Shown here: positions 5,220 to 5,828 of the stretch, in pieces
Position numbering within the stretch: the first letter of the stretch is position 1
How the letters are laid out: each line of letters begins with the position of its first letter
Assembly (NCBI GenBank): GCA_030667035.1
Contig: DAOUWQ010000112.1
Location: 1-5,828 of the forward strand
Reading direction: 5' to 3'
Length of the DNA stretch: 5,828 nt
Source of the DNA: Candidatus Heimdallarchaeota archaeon
Lineage (GTDB): Archaea > Asgardarchaeota > Heimdallarchaeia > JABLTI01
Position numbers and translations under genes: made by a program
The notes under the pieces: generated by a model
Told to the model about the DNA's origin: nothing
Database searches by the model: none
The model's input: the letters and a program-made list of their open reading frames with translations, nothing else

Positions 5220-5828
5220 ATGCTATCAAAAACACGTTTTAAAAGACTCTTCGTCTATTGCATTGTAATTTTTTTATTAACAATAATTTGTTTTGATTCA
5301 ATAAAAAGCATTGATTTTTCAATAGATTCCAATCAATCCATTTCTAAGAAAGAAACTTTGAATAATACTTTTCCTAACCAAACCGAAAATCAACCGAAAA
5401 AATCTATTAGTTTCTTGGGGAGTGGAAGTATTAAAGTTAATTCAATAACCTTAGAGGATAATTTTATTCTAAAAGGTGAAAACGCTAAAGTAACAATTAG
5501 TTTGGAAAGTGAGGTTGCTAACGAGGATATTTCACTTCTACTTACTCTTGTAAGCGTTCCGTCAAAATATGGTCTTGAATATTTTCAAGATGTAAATACC
5601 GATGGTACTCTCGAGCCATTAGAACTAGAAATAGGCATCGAAGATTTTTGTCAATCTCTAAGTGAACACATAACATTTGAGAAGGACATTTCTTTTGGAC
5701 CAGACGTTAATGAAGGCTTATTGAATGCTCATGCACTTATTCCCCTTAATTGTGGTTCTTGGCAAATAATTGCGATATCTTTCACGTCTGCACAGGGTGA
5801 AAGCTCTTATACCATAGAGGATCCGTCC
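5220..5828 (+). CDS. Membrane-anchored extracytoplasmic protein of unknown function, 3'-truncated
   Basis: The frame is open from the ATG at 5220 to the right edge with no stop, giving 203 visible residues; the gene continues outside. A basic N-terminus (K4, R6, K8, R9) precedes one hydrophobic segment (about 10-25), which would be a signal peptide or N-terminal anchor exporting the rest. The Cys at 24 (TIIC) is not a good lipobox. Residues 28-62 form a Ser/Asn/Lys-rich linker with three sequons (N38-Q-S, N48-N-T, N53-Q-T). From about 64 onward the sequence alternates in a beta-strand manner (GSIKVNSITLEDNFILKG, VTISLESEV, LLLTLVSV, WQIIAISFTS), suggesting one or more Ig-like or other beta-sandwich domains of a surface protein. 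I do not recognise the family. An in-frame stop at 5196-5198 and no other ATG, GTG or TTG after it support this start. Confidence 0.75.
   Translation, partial: MLSKTRFKRLFVYCIVIFLLTIICFDSIKSIDFSIDSNQSISKKETLNNTFPNQTENQPKKSISFLGSGSIKVNSITLEDNFILKGENAKVTISLESEVANEDISLLLTLVSVPSKYGLEYFQDVNTDGTLEPLELEIGIEDFCQSLSEHITFEKDISFGPDVNEGLLNAHALIPLNCGSWQIIAISFTSAQGESSYTIEDPS

Overview
The window looks like a piece of an AT-rich archaeal genome, most likely an Asgard archaeon and possibly of the Heimdallarchaeia type. This is inference from gene content. The evidence is a C-terminal RING-type zinc finger on a helical-repeat protein, a protein phosphatase with the full PP1/PP2A motif set and N-terminal helix, a zinc-ribbon Yip1-family membrane protein, archaeal-style TATA-like boxes with purine-rich Shine-Dalgarno sites, TTG start codons and no introns. 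No rRNA, tRNA, CRISPR array, insertion sequence or phage gene was seen.

Layout. Positions 3-563 (+) hold the 3' end of a gene whose start lies outside the window: TPR-like helices ending in a cross-brace RING finger. A PPP-family Ser/Thr phosphatase (615-1520, +, TTG start) follows after 51 bases. It converges, across 41 T/A-rich bases, on a leftward pair. That pair is a DASS/SLC13-type carboxylate transporter (1562-3475, -) and, upstream of it, a zinc-ribbon plus Yip1-like membrane protein (3615-4376, -, TTG start). The 139-base gap inside this pair holds a candidate promoter and a 6-bp-arm inverted repeat abutting the transporter's ribosome binding site. A divergent 139-base spacer leads to pyroglutamyl-peptidase I (4516-5157, +). 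A membrane-anchored surface protein follows (5220 onward, +) and is cut by the right edge.

How the genes fit together. There is no obvious single pathway. The left two genes read as eukaryote-like signalling or trafficking parts (RING, PPP). The Yip1-like protein also belongs to a family linked to membrane traffic in eukaryotes. The transporter and the peptidase fit organic-acid and peptide use. The last gene, and an extra domain in the transporter, face the cell exterior and carry potential N-glycosylation sequons. The least ordinary items are the RING-tipped solenoid, the roughly 130-residue ectodomain inserted between the first two membrane segments of the transporter, and an exact 20-bp repeat coding the two SNTASAA motifs of that transporter.
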